In this document: positions 11,221 through 22,191 of the stretch, piece after piece
Numbering within the stretch: position 1 is the first letter of the stretch
Layout of the letters: the number at the start of each line of letters is the position of its first letter
Assembly: GCF_030272615.1 (NCBI RefSeq)
Contig: NC_081406.1
Location: 215,197,497-215,261,496 of the forward strand
Direction of reading: 5' to 3'
Length of the DNA stretch: 64,000 bases
From: Cryptomeria japonica
Lineage: Eukaryota > Streptophyta > Pinopsida > Cupressales > Cupressaceae
The notes under the pieces: generated by a model
Told to the model about the DNA's origin: nothing
The model's database searches: none
The model's input: the letters and a program-made list of their open reading frames with translations, nothing else
Translations under genes and position numbers: made by a program

Positions 11221-12051
11221 TCACAAACAGATAAAGGTATATTTGTATGTCAAACAAAATACTTGAAGGAAATTTTGAAGAAATTTGGTATGGAAAACTC
11301 CAAACCGGTAAGTACTCCTATGACTACAACAGATAAATTGACATTAAAAGATGATTCAACTCCTATTAATCTGACAAGGTACAAATCTATGATTGGAGTA
11401 TTACTATATTTGACACAAACCAGACCCGATATAATGAATGTAGTATGTATTGTTTATAGATTTCAAAGCAATCCTAAAGAAAATCATGAATCAATAGTTA
11501 AAAGGGTTTTTCAGTACCTACAAGGCACAACAAATCTTGGTTTATGGTATCCTAAGGATGACAATTTTGAGTTACATGCATATACAGATGCAAATTGGGC
11601 AGGAGATGTAGATGACAGAAAGAGTACCACTGGCGGTGCATTCTTTCTTGGCAGAAGAATAATTTCATGGATAAGCAAGAAGCAAACTTGTACATCATTA
11701 TCTACAGCAAAATTAGAATATATTGTAGAAGCAACTAATTGCACTCAGGTATTATGGATCAAGAAAATGTTGAAGGATATAAAGGTAAAATGCAAAGAAC
11801 TGATAATTATCTATTGTGATAACTTAGCAGCAATTGATATATCAAAGAATCTGATATTTCACTCTAAGACAAAGCATGTTTCTATTAAGTACAATTTTCT
11901 AAAAGAGAATGTTGACGCAAATGAATTGAGATTGGTTTATGTGAATACTAAAGAGAAAATTGAAGATATCTTTACAAAGCCTTTGCCTAAGGAAACATTT
12001 GAATATCTTAGAGAGCATCTTGGGGTAATTTCCCTATCAGCAAAGACTTGA
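11221..12051 (+). pseudogene. Copia RNase H and RT connection domain
   Basis: Open from 11263 to 12051. The RT tail MIGVLLYLTQTRPDI precedes RNase H with AYTDANWAGD (Asp), STAKLEYI, YCDNLAA (Asp) and FHSKTKHVSIKYNFLKE. In Copia elements STAKLEYI is normally STAEAEY; here the first Glu, which supplies the catalytic acid, is Lys. It is the longest open stretch in the element, but without a functional acid quartet. Confidence 0.92.
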
Positions 12052-12386
12052 ATGATGAAGATTGACATCAAACAAGATAGGACTAACAAAAAAATCTTTT
12101 TTCTGGCTTTGATGAAGGATAACTACTGCTCAAGGGGAGTACTTAGCTATATGTTATGTTTTTTATTCTTAACTTCTTTGGCATTTGATGTCAAAGGGGG
12201 AGAGATATCTATGGAAAAACTTTGTACTTTGGGGAGAGATGTATTTTGGTTTTGGATTCTGTTTTGGCACAAAACTTTGTATTGATCTATTTTGGGAGAT
12301 TGTTGATTTATTGGTTTTTGTCATTATGTTTTTAGCACTTAGATGTTTTTCCATCTAGTGTTGCCATCAATGCCAAAGGAGGAGAT
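12052..12386 (+). promoter_or_regulatory. Copia 3' untranslated region with repeated polypurine boxes
   Basis: Three G-rich purine boxes follow the pol stop: TCAAGGGGAGTA (near 12130), ATGTCAAAGGGGGAGAG (near 12187) and the terminal AAAGGAGGAGAT abutting the LTR at 12386. The last is the plus-strand primer. Multiple polypurine boxes are known from Sirevirus-type Copia elements. The segment 12358-12386 matches element B's junction at 28 of 29 positions. Confidence 0.85.
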
Positions 12387-13526
12387 TGTTGGTATTATGG
12401 ATTTTGTCATGTGTTGCATTGGTTTTGTCATTGATGTCAACACTTATCCTTTTGGAGGTCTACATTGTTGATTTGGCACTATGGCTATATTGGTTTATTG
12501 TTGAACTGACACATTGTATGGATATTGGCTTATGCACAGTCACTAGTATATGCTTCACCGACAGGTTATATTGTTCACCGGATATGATGATGACTTGTTA
12601 TCATCTGGAGATCATTTGGTTATGTCGAAGACATGGATTGGATGTTTGGATTTGGTGTTTCTCTTATTGGTGTAATCGAGTTCACATATTTGCCTTTACA
12701 AGAAGATAGGTCTAGGTTATGGACCGATACATGATATCTATTCCAGATCAACACGACACATTTTGGAAATGATTTATTGATTGGATAATGTGTAAATGTA
12801 TTGAGCTGATATATTGTATCACATCAAGACTTATTTGCAATAGATTTAATTGTAATATATTTAGTGATCTGACCTTAACATTTGGTCTTAGTTATTTTAT
12901 AAATGATTGTAAGATATTATTGAAGATCATCATTATGTGTGTGGATGAATATTAAATATCAGTGGAGAGTGAAAATAAGCAGATCCTTGTGCGAATCATG
13001 CAGACATTATCTGAAGGTTGAAGGAAGGTTATGAAGGTGTTTTGGCACTCTTGGTTAGAGATTAAACTAATACTGAATCTAGCATTGTAGATGCTATTCT
13101 GAAGCAGTACATTGTTGTTGGATTTAGCCATCCAATTGTAGTCAGTAAGACTCCTATTTTGTGATTGAGCAGTGAGCTCTAGGCAGTTGGCCTTTCTGCA
13201 TGTGCAAACCCTATTTGTATACACTTACTATTTGCAATAGTATCATTTGATTGTGGGTAAGGTTTCCCACCATGGTTTTTCCCCTTACAAGGTTTCCATG
13301 TCAAAATATATGTATCATGTGTTATGGATGTTGTTTCTCTTTCTATTTCATGCATTAAGTTATACCGATATTGCTATAATAGTTAATCTATTTTACCGGC
13401 ATTATAGTTTTTTTTTACCGGCACTAAGTTTCAAATTGGATTAATTGGTTTTGAGTTGTAATTTATATATAACTAGTTGACAACTGATTTACCCCCACTC
13501 TCAGTTCTCCTTCCTGGTTCATAACA
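12387..13526 (+). repeat. Copia 3' LTR
   Basis: 1140-bp LTR beginning TGTTGGTATTATGG and ending CATAACA, followed by the TSD ATAAA. By eye it differs from the 5' LTR by roughly 8-10 percent, so the insertion is not recent. Confidence 0.94.
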
Positions 13527-13772
13527 ATAAAAAGGATTTTCCTCCATATTTTCAAATCTATCACCAGATGAAGAACCATCCTCTCTATGAGGAAGCTTCT
13601 TATACCCCCCAAATGCCATATTTGATGTTGATTTCTTTTCTTTGTTTCTTCTTTTGGGACTCAACTGAACAAGGTTATCTTGTTCCTTGTGCAAAGACCT
13701 CCCCTGCATAAATCTTATTGACAAATTCCTAGGGGTTTCTCTTACTTTTTCAAAATACAAATTATTACTCAT
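13527..13772 (-). pseudogene. Gypsy-1 gag N-terminus, separated by the Copia insertion
   Basis: Gag begins at the ATG whose complement is at 13770-13772 (MSNNLYFEKVRETPRN) and runs open to the Copia target site, ending EENPFY. The reading frame continues at 6493 on the other side of the Copia element, so the 7-kb insertion is clean and postdates Gypsy-1. This ORF would otherwise read on into the Copia LTR. Confidence 0.82.
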
Positions 13773-13915
13773 ATATTAAATGTAGAGCCACTACCTCCTA
13801 AGAGGAATAATACTTTTATTAATCTTCCAGGCTCCTTCCTCTAGCAGAGTTTAAAACAAAACCACTAGAAATTTTGAACACTTCTTATTACAACTCCCCA
13901 GCAGAGTCACTAATC
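13773..13915 (-). promoter_or_regulatory. Gypsy-1 leader and primer binding site
   Basis: Short leader between the 5' LTR and gag. The minus-strand sequence next to the LTR reads TTAGTGACTCTGCTGGGGAG (about 13894-13913), in the expected primer-site position two bases from the LTR end. I do not assign a tRNA; a TGGCGACTCTGCTGGGGA-type site is the closest form I know from plant Gypsy elements. Confidence 0.65.
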
Positions 13916-16044
13916 TGTTGGTTCCCAAAACCACAAATTGGGAATCAAAGGGACTTGCTAAATCCTTAACTGATCCAATCAGCCTTGGCCAATGAATAGG
14001 AATGGTCAAAGACCAAATTCCTCTGTGCTTTAAGCTCCACTAGACCTTAGGTGGGTATACCCCAATTTCCAAAGCATAAAGAGATTTCTTTATAGTGAAT
14101 TTAAATTATTGAATCTAGCTGTTTATAGGAATGGCGAACAATTTCCTACAACTATGCTTTATGATATGCTTTTAACTTGTCTTAATCTGAAAAATTTGAG
14201 TATAATTGAATATGAATAAAAGTTATAACAGAATGTTGTTGGAAAGAGTAATTATGAAAGAACAAGACAAGTAAAAACTAGTAATGTATTTCTCTGGTGA
14301 GGACCTTGTGTACACTTGATTTATTCACAAGAAACCAATAGCAGACCAGTGCCTTATTTGACAATTTACATGTTACTTAATGGACATATATTAGTAATCT
14401 TTGGAGACAGGGTGAAGAAGCAAGACTATCATTGCAATGAATTCAATGTATGCTATAAGAACAACAAAAACAATTTGTTATCTTTGTAACAACAGGTGAT
14501 AAAATACTATAACTAACCTTATTCAGATTTATCCAAAAGATTTTAAATCATTAACATCATATAACAAGAAATGATCTGAAGATGAAAACAACAAATCTTG
14601 TATATTACTTTCTTAGAACAATGGGTGTACAAAAACTGCAGACTCACAGGTACTTCATGACACACTTGCTTGCACAAAATGGATCTTCATTTCTACAGAG
14701 CTTATTTTACATAACACAACTCATTCCAACAGACCATCTAAAAGATAATAATTTTCTTTTCCTCCTTTCCTAGAATACAAAATGACTCTCTATATATATG
14801 ACTCAAAAGAGATGAAAGAAAGGACACACCCTTTCATTAATACAAACTAAAACTAACATAATCCTAACTATTCCTTTGGGGCATTATGCCCATCGGGTAT
14901 CGGCATAACTCCAAAGATGTTACTCTGATGGTTTTAGATATCCCGATGAGTCATCCTTCATGGTCTACATCTAGCTTGCTACATTGGGTCACTTTATCAA
15001 GCATCAGGACAACTTATTTTATGTTTCTCTGATGAGCCGATGCCATCACCTTCACACTTATGTGTCCTTTTATTCCTCCGGTCTATCGATATATATTTCC
15101 CCAATGAGATCTCCTCATTCACACCTATCTTGGTTTTTTTTTATCAAGTATCGGCATAGCAAAAATGTCCCCTTCCGATGAGGTGATGATATCCCGATGA
15201 CTTGGTCTTCAATTGACATAAGTCATCCCAATTAAGTCTCCTTCTTTGTGCCCGACTTGTCCTTCTCATCATGTATTGGTGTAACCTAAAATACCTTTCA
15301 CCAATGGTTTAAGTTATCCTGATGACTTAGTATTTTCCACCTTTTGGTATTGCCTTATTGGAGTAAGTCATGTCGAAGACACCACCTTTGCTACCTAGCC
15401 CATTGGGTATCAGGGTATATTATGAAATGACATTTTCCAATGACTTGATGACATTGCCAACCTCTACTTCGCATTTTCTTTCATCAATGTAAGTTATCCC
15501 TATTTACCTCATTGGCTATCAACAGAACAATATATCATACCCTCGATAGTGAATGTTACACCGATGAAACCCTCCATCTGCACCTTCTTTTGGTTCTCCT
15601 TCGGAATGGTCGGTCTATGTTATGCCGATAGGTTCTTTCATTATTTCGGCTAGTTGATCTTATTGGGGTGACTTACGCTGATAGCTCAGATTTGATAATT
15701 GTGTTGAATAAGCTTCTCTTCATATATTATTTACACTTGCAACCCTCCATAGAAACTTCATACATACTAATAGATGGCAAAGTCTATCACATAGTCCCAA
15801 AGAATGTCTTTATAAGGATCCAATATGATGAAACTTCCTCATGTAGTCCCTACTCAGTTCCAACCCTTAGCATGTCCCAACGGTACTTGTTCAATTTTGA
15901 AAATAGGTCACAATAGGATCCTTCTAATATTGCAACATACTTCTTGCATATTCAATCTAGCAGTAAATTCTCTTATGATGAGAATGTACATATAAAAACA
16001 TCAAATAATTAGCACAAAATATTTTGCAAAAATATGTGCTAACA
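13916..16044 (-). repeat. Gypsy-1 5' LTR (2.1 kb) with internal degenerate repeats
   Basis: TG/CA-bounded LTR (TGTTGGTTCC to GTGCTAACA) of 2129 bp. Its 14880-15650 part repeats a loose module of a TATCGGCATA-like string, a purine-pyrimidine mixed stretch and CCGATGACTTG-like strings, at roughly 100-170 bp spacing and strongly diverged. No open reading frame of note lies inside; the few short ones are in this repetitive DNA. Confidence 0.85.
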
Positions 16045-16133
16045 TGGTGTATGCCTATTTTAATAAGGATAAAATTGATCTTTCTAGTATAACACTGTTT
16101 CACCCCCCTTCTAAGTGTTATTGGTTTCCAACA
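16045..16133 (+). repeat. Terminal fragment of another LTR (X), plus orientation
   Basis: It carries TTTCACCCCCCTTCTAAG and ends TTTCCAACA, the same layout as the ends of the Copia and C LTRs in plus orientation. No primer site follows, so it is a solo LTR or a 3' LTR end. Gypsy-1 lies directly to its left, inside or beside it. The other end is outside the window. Confidence 0.6.
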
Positions 16134-16155
16134 CTATATACATTTTTCACTTGAT

Positions 16156-16178
16156 TCCTCCCCCTTTTACATCAATGA
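16156..16178 (-). promoter_or_regulatory. Element A polypurine tract
   Basis: The minus strand reads ATGTAAAAGGGGGAGG inside a GTCATTGATG context. The same ATTGATG...AAAGGGGGAG layout precedes the 3' LTRs of B and the Copia element. Confidence 0.7.
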
Positions 16179-16230
16179 CAAAGTGAGGTGCCCACAAAGA
16201 ATTATGTATAGTTATAAACATAGGCAAGTT

Positions 16231-19200
16231 CTATACAAATTTTACAATGTCTGGATACATATTCTTCATAAATAAAGAGTACGTATCCCAACCTTGCTTG
16301 AGTGAGTCAAGAATGGAGATGAATCCATTCAAGAGACTGGCATAATATTCAATTTCTTCTAATGTTTTGGGATCCTCCTTCTGCATGTTAGAAATACACT
16401 CAGTCTTATGAAACAATAAATTATCCAACCAAGGACTAATGAAATTACGAAGCTCATTTGCTCTCTTTATTATGTTATACCTATCCTTCTCCAATTTCAA
16501 AATTTGATCCATAACTACCAAAATTGGGCCATCCAAAGAACTTGTGAGATTGGTTGTCAGGTTGTAAGAATTAGAAATCTGAAGTAAATTGTTCTTACAA
16601 TCTGATAGTTTCTTGTCTATGGATGCTATGAGCTTATCATAATCTAGACAAGTCTTATATACACTACCTCCCAGCAACAATGCTACATTAATATATTGCA
16701 AGAAATTTTGGATTTTACCCTTGTCAAACTCAATCATCTGCAAAAATGTCTTCTTTGGGGCCTCAACAAATTTGTCTTTAGCCTCTATCAATGAAATTTT
16801 TAATAAAGAATCATAGTCCTGGGGAATAAAATTAATAATTTCTTCCAATTTACTAGATGATCTTACACTCTCATGTGCTTGGAATTCTCATACCATCCAG
16901 TTCAAAACTTCAAAACTATGTTTAATTAATTTCCTATCTTTTGACCCTTCCTGAGCCAACTCCTGGGCTGCATGTGCTTGAAGTGTTGATGCTGCCAAAA
17001 TTTTCTTAGCCAGTGACATTCTGTGGTAGGGTTTGTCAAATCTTATAGAAAATTGTGACAAGATCCTTTTGGCTATAGCTTAAGTTTCAATTGCCAAGCC
17101 AAAAGATATTTCTTCCATAGTTTCCTTATGCTTGTCTATCGGAGAGATAACCTTAGAATTTTTAACTCTTGTACACTGATGGCTTCACCACTTTGTGCCC
17201 TATTCAAATCTTGTACATCCTTTGCACCCTTATTACCTATATCCTTATCCACATGTACCGTTGTGTCCTCTGCATTCTATACATTATCTACTGGTAAATC
17301 CTCTGTTGAAAAATTTAACTCACTAACCAGTACAATGGTTGTCAACGGAGTGCTAGCCGGTTGCTCAATATTAACACTTGGTTGTTCTACCAATTGCTGA
17401 GCTTTTGGAAACTAAATAGTCTGAGACTGTACAAAACTGGGACTTAGCTCATAACCCAAACTCAAAATAATCCTTACCAAAATATCTATAGTTTCCTTCT
17501 GAATCTCCTCAAACCTTTCCAACATTAGGTTGTTTATTCTATTCTTAGGATTGAATTCAGATGAGCCAATTTTATTAATCAAATCAGCCATCTCCGAAGG
17601 ATTTATTGTGGGACAAAGATTAACTAATCTTGTCTCTTTTATCTATCGGTCCAGAGTCTGGGCATGTTATTTTATGGCCTCCAACTTATCATACAACTAT
17701 TTAGGCAAAATTTCCTCAAGTTCAATTAATGCTCTACTAAAAGAATCAAGATCTAAAACAATTGCTTCCTCAATTTGCCTTTTGTCCTTCTCCTCAAATC
17801 CATCAAAAAATAAAGAAATATTATCTAAGTTACCATCATTATAAATAATTTGATCAATTAGATCCTGAGCATCCATTTTCTTCTTACCGGTTCTCCTCTT
17901 GGCTTCCGGTTTGAGCTTCTCTTCTGACTTAGGTTTTCGCTTATGTGCAATTGTGATTTTGGGTTTTCAAGGAGTCTCCTTAATAGGTTCTTTCTTTTTC
18001 TCCTCCTACTTTTCCTTCACTACTCCTCTCTTCTTTAGAATTTCCTTTATGCCCTCATCTAATTCTTTTTCCTCAAAAGAAACAATCATGTATTTCTGGG
18101 TAGCCTTATTCCTTTTATTTGTAGTCTTGGTGGATGATTCTTCTAGTTTCTTGTAAGTCTCTATAGTTATCAGAACCACATTAGGAGTAGCCTCACCTAC
18201 CTTACGGGCTTCCCTTTTCTCTTTCCTCTGGGATTCAAGAATTTTGACTTTCTATTCAACTTTGGCCCTATCATGACCTTCACCTATAAGTGATTCAGCT
18301 GCAACCTTAGTCATTTTCTTCCTGACGGCTGCTGCAACCTTCTCTTGGTGAACCTTAAGCCCTTTTTATTGAGTTGTGCCAAATTTTTCTTCTTTTCATC
18401 TACTGGTGCCTATAGTAAGTGCTATGCATAGGCATCTAGTGTGGCCTCGTCCACCTCATAACCCATAGGCATGATACATATAATCCTAGGTTGTACAAAT
18501 TCCATCACGCACTCATCTTTGTTAACCATAAAACATATTGTATCATTATAGTTTCTTACTATAGACTTGGAAATCCTAGATCTTTTTTTCATTTCTTCTT
18601 GCAAAGTCTTAAAAAAGCCCATAAATTAACCTTACTTAACTTGTCTCCTTGGCTATCCAAAATTTGACCTATTTGAGATGCTAGTGGGTAGTCAAAAGCC
18701 CATTGAATCTTTCCAAAACCGAGAACAGTTCCCAAAAAGTAAAAGACCAGATAGATAACAAAATAGCCATACCAGAAGGTATTCTTCTTATCTTGCTTAA
18801 TTTTTTGGAGGTTTGTCATGAGTTCTTTCAATATTATATTGTGAAGATCGTAGTGTGCATCCTCCTTAATCATTTGAAAAGCAACCAAAATATTATTTCC
18901 AGAGACAAAGTTCAATCAATTAGATTGATAGACCTTGTAACCAATAATCATCACAACAAACTTGACATCAATATCCCTTGCATCATAAACCCTCATTGAT
19001 CATCCATCAAAAGTAGCACCGATGAGTTTATTCAATTCAATGTTAGAAAGCTTGCACCTAGGGTTGGGCACACCTCCAACCTTGTGTAAATAGGTGACAT
19101 TCTTAATAACTTCCTCTGTAATCTTGTACGACCAGTCCAACCAGATAAACTCTCCATGAATGTAACTCAAAACCTATCGCACCCATTTCTCCTCATCAAA

Positions 19201-19507
19201 AGGGAAAATCCATAAACTATGTGAAACCCTTCCTTTGCAAGTGTGCAAATTCTTGTTTCAGTTGATTGTCGGTGATTAAGTTTTCTATGAAAATGCAGGA
19301 CAAGTCATATCCTTTGAGCTCCTCAATATTTTAGTTGATGTATGGCCTAATATCTTTAGTGTGAAGAATACCATGAAAAACACTCAAAAATGCTCCTAAA
19401 GATTCATCCATTAGTGACTTGAAAGGATACTTCTTGAAAATAGGATGGGGGCAGTTCTTGATTTCCGCTACCAAAGGAGTGTTTACATTAGATGATGAAG
19501 AAGCCAT
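16231..19507 (-). pseudogene. Element A ORF2: conserved unknown protein of about 1090 codons
   Basis: It starts at an ATG (19505-19507) reading MASSSSNVNTPLV, like MASSSAPEF in B. Shared block 2 is at 18622-18422 (ICFMVNKDECVMEFVQPR, then PMGYEVDEATLDAYA). Shared block 3 is near 17770 (DKRQIEEAIVLDLDSF), preceded by a Lys/Arg-rich stretch (HKRKPKSEEKLKPEAKRR) that could be a nuclear signal. The C-terminal 205 codons (16848-16231) are open, rich in Leu/Lys/Glu and probably coiled coil. Several frameshifts and stops lie between 19450 and 18920. I recognise no enzyme motif. It could be an env-like or accessory ORF of a Copia relative, or a captured host gene. Confidence 0.7.
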
Positions 19508-19960
19508 GATAACCAGATACTAAAAATAGGGTTTTTGTAAATGAAAGTTACCTCAAGACATTGTTAGGAGGTGAAAGTGCTTTTTGAAAGAAAGTGCTTG
19601 CACAAATTGCCTTGGACTATGAATTGCTCTGGAAATCGCTCAATTGCTGCGTGAAGAAAATAACTTTACTTTTCCCTTTTGTCACTGTCAACCCTAATTT
19701 TTTAATATCATAAATGTTGTCGAGAAGAATTATCAGGTCGCATAGTCTGCAAGTAGATTCTGGTAAATAACTCAAATTCTTGAGTACCCATACACAATCA
19801 GAATTATCTGACTACAAATCCAATCTAAGGTATTCGCGTGATCTTCAATGATTTCACTACCACTAAGACAAGGTGCCTTTGTTAGCGGTTGTGTCTGCTA
19901 CCAGTGTAGGACCTGATGACTCTACTTGGTGTTTTCTTGTTGTGTATCTAATCTCCTTAC

Positions 19961-20985
19961 TCATCTTTTCTCATGTTGTTTTCTGATGTCTTCCACTTTT
20001 GCCCTTCCCTTCTCATCTACAATATTTAGCCATATGTCCAACTTTGTTTCATGCATAACAGACAATATTGTTCTTCTGAATTGCTTTGTTAAACCCTTGA
20101 TTTCCTTGATTTCCTTTTGATCTGCATTGGTTAGCGATATGTTGAAATTCACTACATACATAACATCTTACATTTCCAAGACCGGTGAATGATGTATTGT
20201 TTTGATTATTCCTATTTATGCACTGACTATCCATATGACCATATTTATTGCAAACAAAGCATGTACCATTGAATTTGTGAGTATTAGGTTGCCTTACCAG
20301 TGATTTCTAGTTCTGGTTGTTGGTATGATTTTGTTGTCCGGATGATTGATCTATTAGTGCAGTACTAGAGCTTTCTCCTTCTTCATAACCTAGACCTCTC
20401 TTGTCATTAGCATCTCTCTAATTCTTCAGTAGTTCATTAAGTTTAGTAGATCTATCCTTGAAATTTTCCTTGTACTCATTTGCAGTGACCAAGTCATCTC
20501 TCATGATTATAATTTGTCTCTCAAGTTCCTATTCATTGTTTCAGGACTGGGTCAACTCAAGTTTCAACATATCATGAACTCATGCATTCATCAGATCTCT
20601 CCTTCAATTCTTGAGCTAGATTTTATTCATTTTTCATTCTCTCCTCAATATCCTTACACATCCTCATGGTTAGGGCTTGCATTTAATTCTTCAAGGTAGT
20701 GTTCTCCTAAGTGAGTTTCTGACATTGATTGTTCATAGCATTTTCCTCATCATTATTCTGATTTTGCAATTGATCACACAGTTCCTTCCTCTTAGCCTTC
20801 ACAACTAAAAGATTTCCTTGCAATGAAATGACATGTTCTTTGGTTTTCTTTAGTTCATTTTTTAGTTTACAATTCTCCATCTGCTCATTATCAAGATCCT
20901 CAAGAGCAATTCAAAGTTGATGTTGCAGACCAGTATCAATTGATTCCAAATTCTGGATCTTCCTCAAATGGTTAGATTTCTTTTG
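19961..20985 (-). pseudogene. Element A ORF1: coiled-coil, zinc-knuckle Gag-like protein
   Basis: On the minus strand a Leu/Glu/Lys-rich coiled coil (about 20980-20590, with MRMCKDIEERMKNE) is followed by a decayed linker. Knuckles follow: CFVCNKYGHMDSQC near 20265, CYVCSEFQHIANQC near 20160 (His kept, Gly lost), and a third, CYACHE, that breaks off at a frameshift near 20045. The order matches ORF1 of B. Gag-like RNA binding is the likely role; no capsid signature is obvious to me. Confidence 0.75.
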
Positions 20986-20993
20986 AGGAACCA

Positions 20994-21006
20994 AGATTTG
21001 ATACCA
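20994..21006 (-). promoter_or_regulatory. Element A primer binding site
   Basis: The minus strand reads TGGTATCAAATCT, two bases from the LTR at 21009. It is the tRNA-Met site TGGTATCAGAGC with decay in its distal half. Confidence 0.8.
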
Positions 21007-21008
21007 AT

Positions 21009-21722
21009 TGTTGGAATCCAAAAACATTGAGAGGGGGGTGAATTAGTGTTCTAATGGTAATGATAATTTTGAACTTATTTCTTATTAACCGGTTAGCAAA
21101 ATAAAATTAAAGTGCATACACTAAATAACACATAAAGAGGCAACACCATAACACCAATATTTATACGTGGAAAACCCTATAAAGGGAAAAACCATGATGT
21201 GGCTGATACCTTGACATAGAAAAGAAAGGGAAATCCAATGAAGGACAACCCAACCTTGCAGCTTGACACATAAACCATGTAAAACTTACCGGTAACCGGT
21301 AGCACAATGCCAGAAATAACAGAAAGAACAACCAGTAGCAACACATAACACATAACCGGTAAACAATGTGAAAGAATCTTATTACAATCTGAAGGATTAC
21401 ACACACCACAAGATAGATCACAGTCCAAGATACAAATAATGCTTACAATATAATTACAAGATCTATAGATCATCCACATATCATATCAGCTTCCTGGAAC
21501 CGTATGTTGATTCTACCCTAATCCAGACTTCAGCCTTCCGGCTTCATTCCAACCGGATCAGAATCTTGTCGGATCTACATGTTCACATGATATCAAAGAA
21601 ATTTCTTCTATCTTCTCCTTTCTATCTCTAAAATGATTCACTAGCTTTCATATATACCATCCACAAATAATTACAACTCAATCAAGTCGGCCCAAAGACC
21701 AACTGGTTCATGAAACGTGCAA
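21009..21722 (-). repeat. Element A 5' LTR, a chimera of L1-type and D-type sequence
   Basis: Bases 21009-21200 match the start of the L1-type solo LTR at 62322 (TGTTGGAATCC, then a GGGGGG run and the AACACCAATATTTATA region). From the GGCTGATACC at 21201-21210 onward the sequence instead matches element D from its primer site into its LTR (60944-61465). Homology stops at about 21722. The switch falls at a CTGATACC string present in D and nearly present in L1 (CTGATATCC), which suggests template switching or microhomology-driven recombination. Confidence 0.7.
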
Positions 21723-22191
21723 TGGTAATTATTGTTCTCCATTTTGAAAACTTATGTTTCTTCTCTTTAAAAGAGAAAATTACTACCTCTATGTTGCAAT
21801 GGAAGAGAATAACAAAAGTTTGAAATAAAGACAACAATATGAGGTTCCAAAATTAGGAAACCTCCTACACTTTAAGCTTACAAAATCTTGGACAGGTGAA
21901 CCCTTTTAAGGACTATTTTCTCACAAAAATAGTAAATGGTTTGCATAAAACCAGTGTAAGTTCCTGCAAACTCTCCTTACTGGCTAGTACAAAGAGGATC
22001 ACAAAATGCAACAAAAAAAACCAAATAAACCAGTGCCTTATCCAAGCAACAAAGTCATCTACAACAAACTGCAACCTGACAAGAGAAAATAGTACACAAA
22101 TCACAAGTTCTTGATCTATCAACTCTGAATATGTCTGACATACACAGGGTCCTAATTTGCATCAAACCTCATCATCCAATCCACACCAAGA
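21723..22191. other. Unclassified AT-rich sequence between A and B
   Basis: No element boundary, coding motif or repeat is recognisable here. It carries the left copy (CAAGA, 22187-22191) of the element B target duplication, so it and 28281 onward were contiguous before B inserted. Confidence 0.5.
22187..22191. repeat. Target-site duplication of element B, left copy (CAAGA)
   Basis: CAAGA at 22187-22191 equals CAAGA at 28276-28280. The perfect match confirms both LTR boundaries of B. Confidence 0.93.

Larger units (their letters stand above)
6494..13526 (+). mobile_element. Complete Ty1/Copia LTR retrotransposon nested in Gypsy-1
   Basis: Two LTRs of 1139 and 1140 bp flank a tRNA-Met primer site, gag, protease, integrase, RT and RNase H in Copia order, and a polypurine tract. 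The whole is bounded by the TSD ATAAA. It lies in the opposite orientation to its Gypsy-1 host. Stops, a protease Asp-to-Asn change, an integrase Asp-to-Asn change and an RNase H Glu-to-Lys change make it inactive. A 342-bp TRIM is inserted in the RT region. Its cis sequences match element B closely. Confidence 0.95.
1..16044 (-). mobile_element. Gypsy-1: Ty3/Gypsy (Tat-like) LTR retrotransposon, partial at the window edge
   Basis: Minus-strand element whose 3' LTR runs off the left edge (only its last 51 bp are present) and whose 5' LTR is 13916-16044. Bases 1-51 match 15994-16044 at all but about three positions, which pairs the LTRs. The internal order read on the minus strand is gag, protease, archaeal-type RNase H, RT, RNase H, integrase. 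A Copia element (6494-13526) splits gag. Many stops, frameshifts and lost catalytic residues make it dead. The target-site duplication cannot be checked because the left end is missing. Confidence 0.88.
16134..21722 (-). mobile_element. Element A: non-autonomous LTR element with ORF1 and ORF2
   Basis: Minus-strand element with a polypurine tract near 16156-16178, ORF2 (19507-16231), ORF1 (about 20985-19961), a tRNA-Met-like primer site (20994-21006) and its 5' LTR from 21009. The 3' LTR is missing or displaced because fragment X and Gypsy-1 adjoin its 3' end. No protease, RT, RNase H or integrase motif exists in its 4.8-kb interior. It is the second of three related elements in the window (with B and C) and is closer to B, sharing long ORF1 identity (MRMCKDIE-type stretch). 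Confidence 0.82.

Noticed and set aside
12052-12285. 77-codon ORF right after Copia RNase H as an extra protein
   Set aside because: It lies across the polypurine-box region, with no conservation to A/B/C ORF2 or any known protein.
16045-16133. Fragment X as the missing 3' LTR of element A
   Set aside because: Its TTTCACCCCCC module and CCAACA end run in plus orientation, opposite to element A's LTR at 21009.
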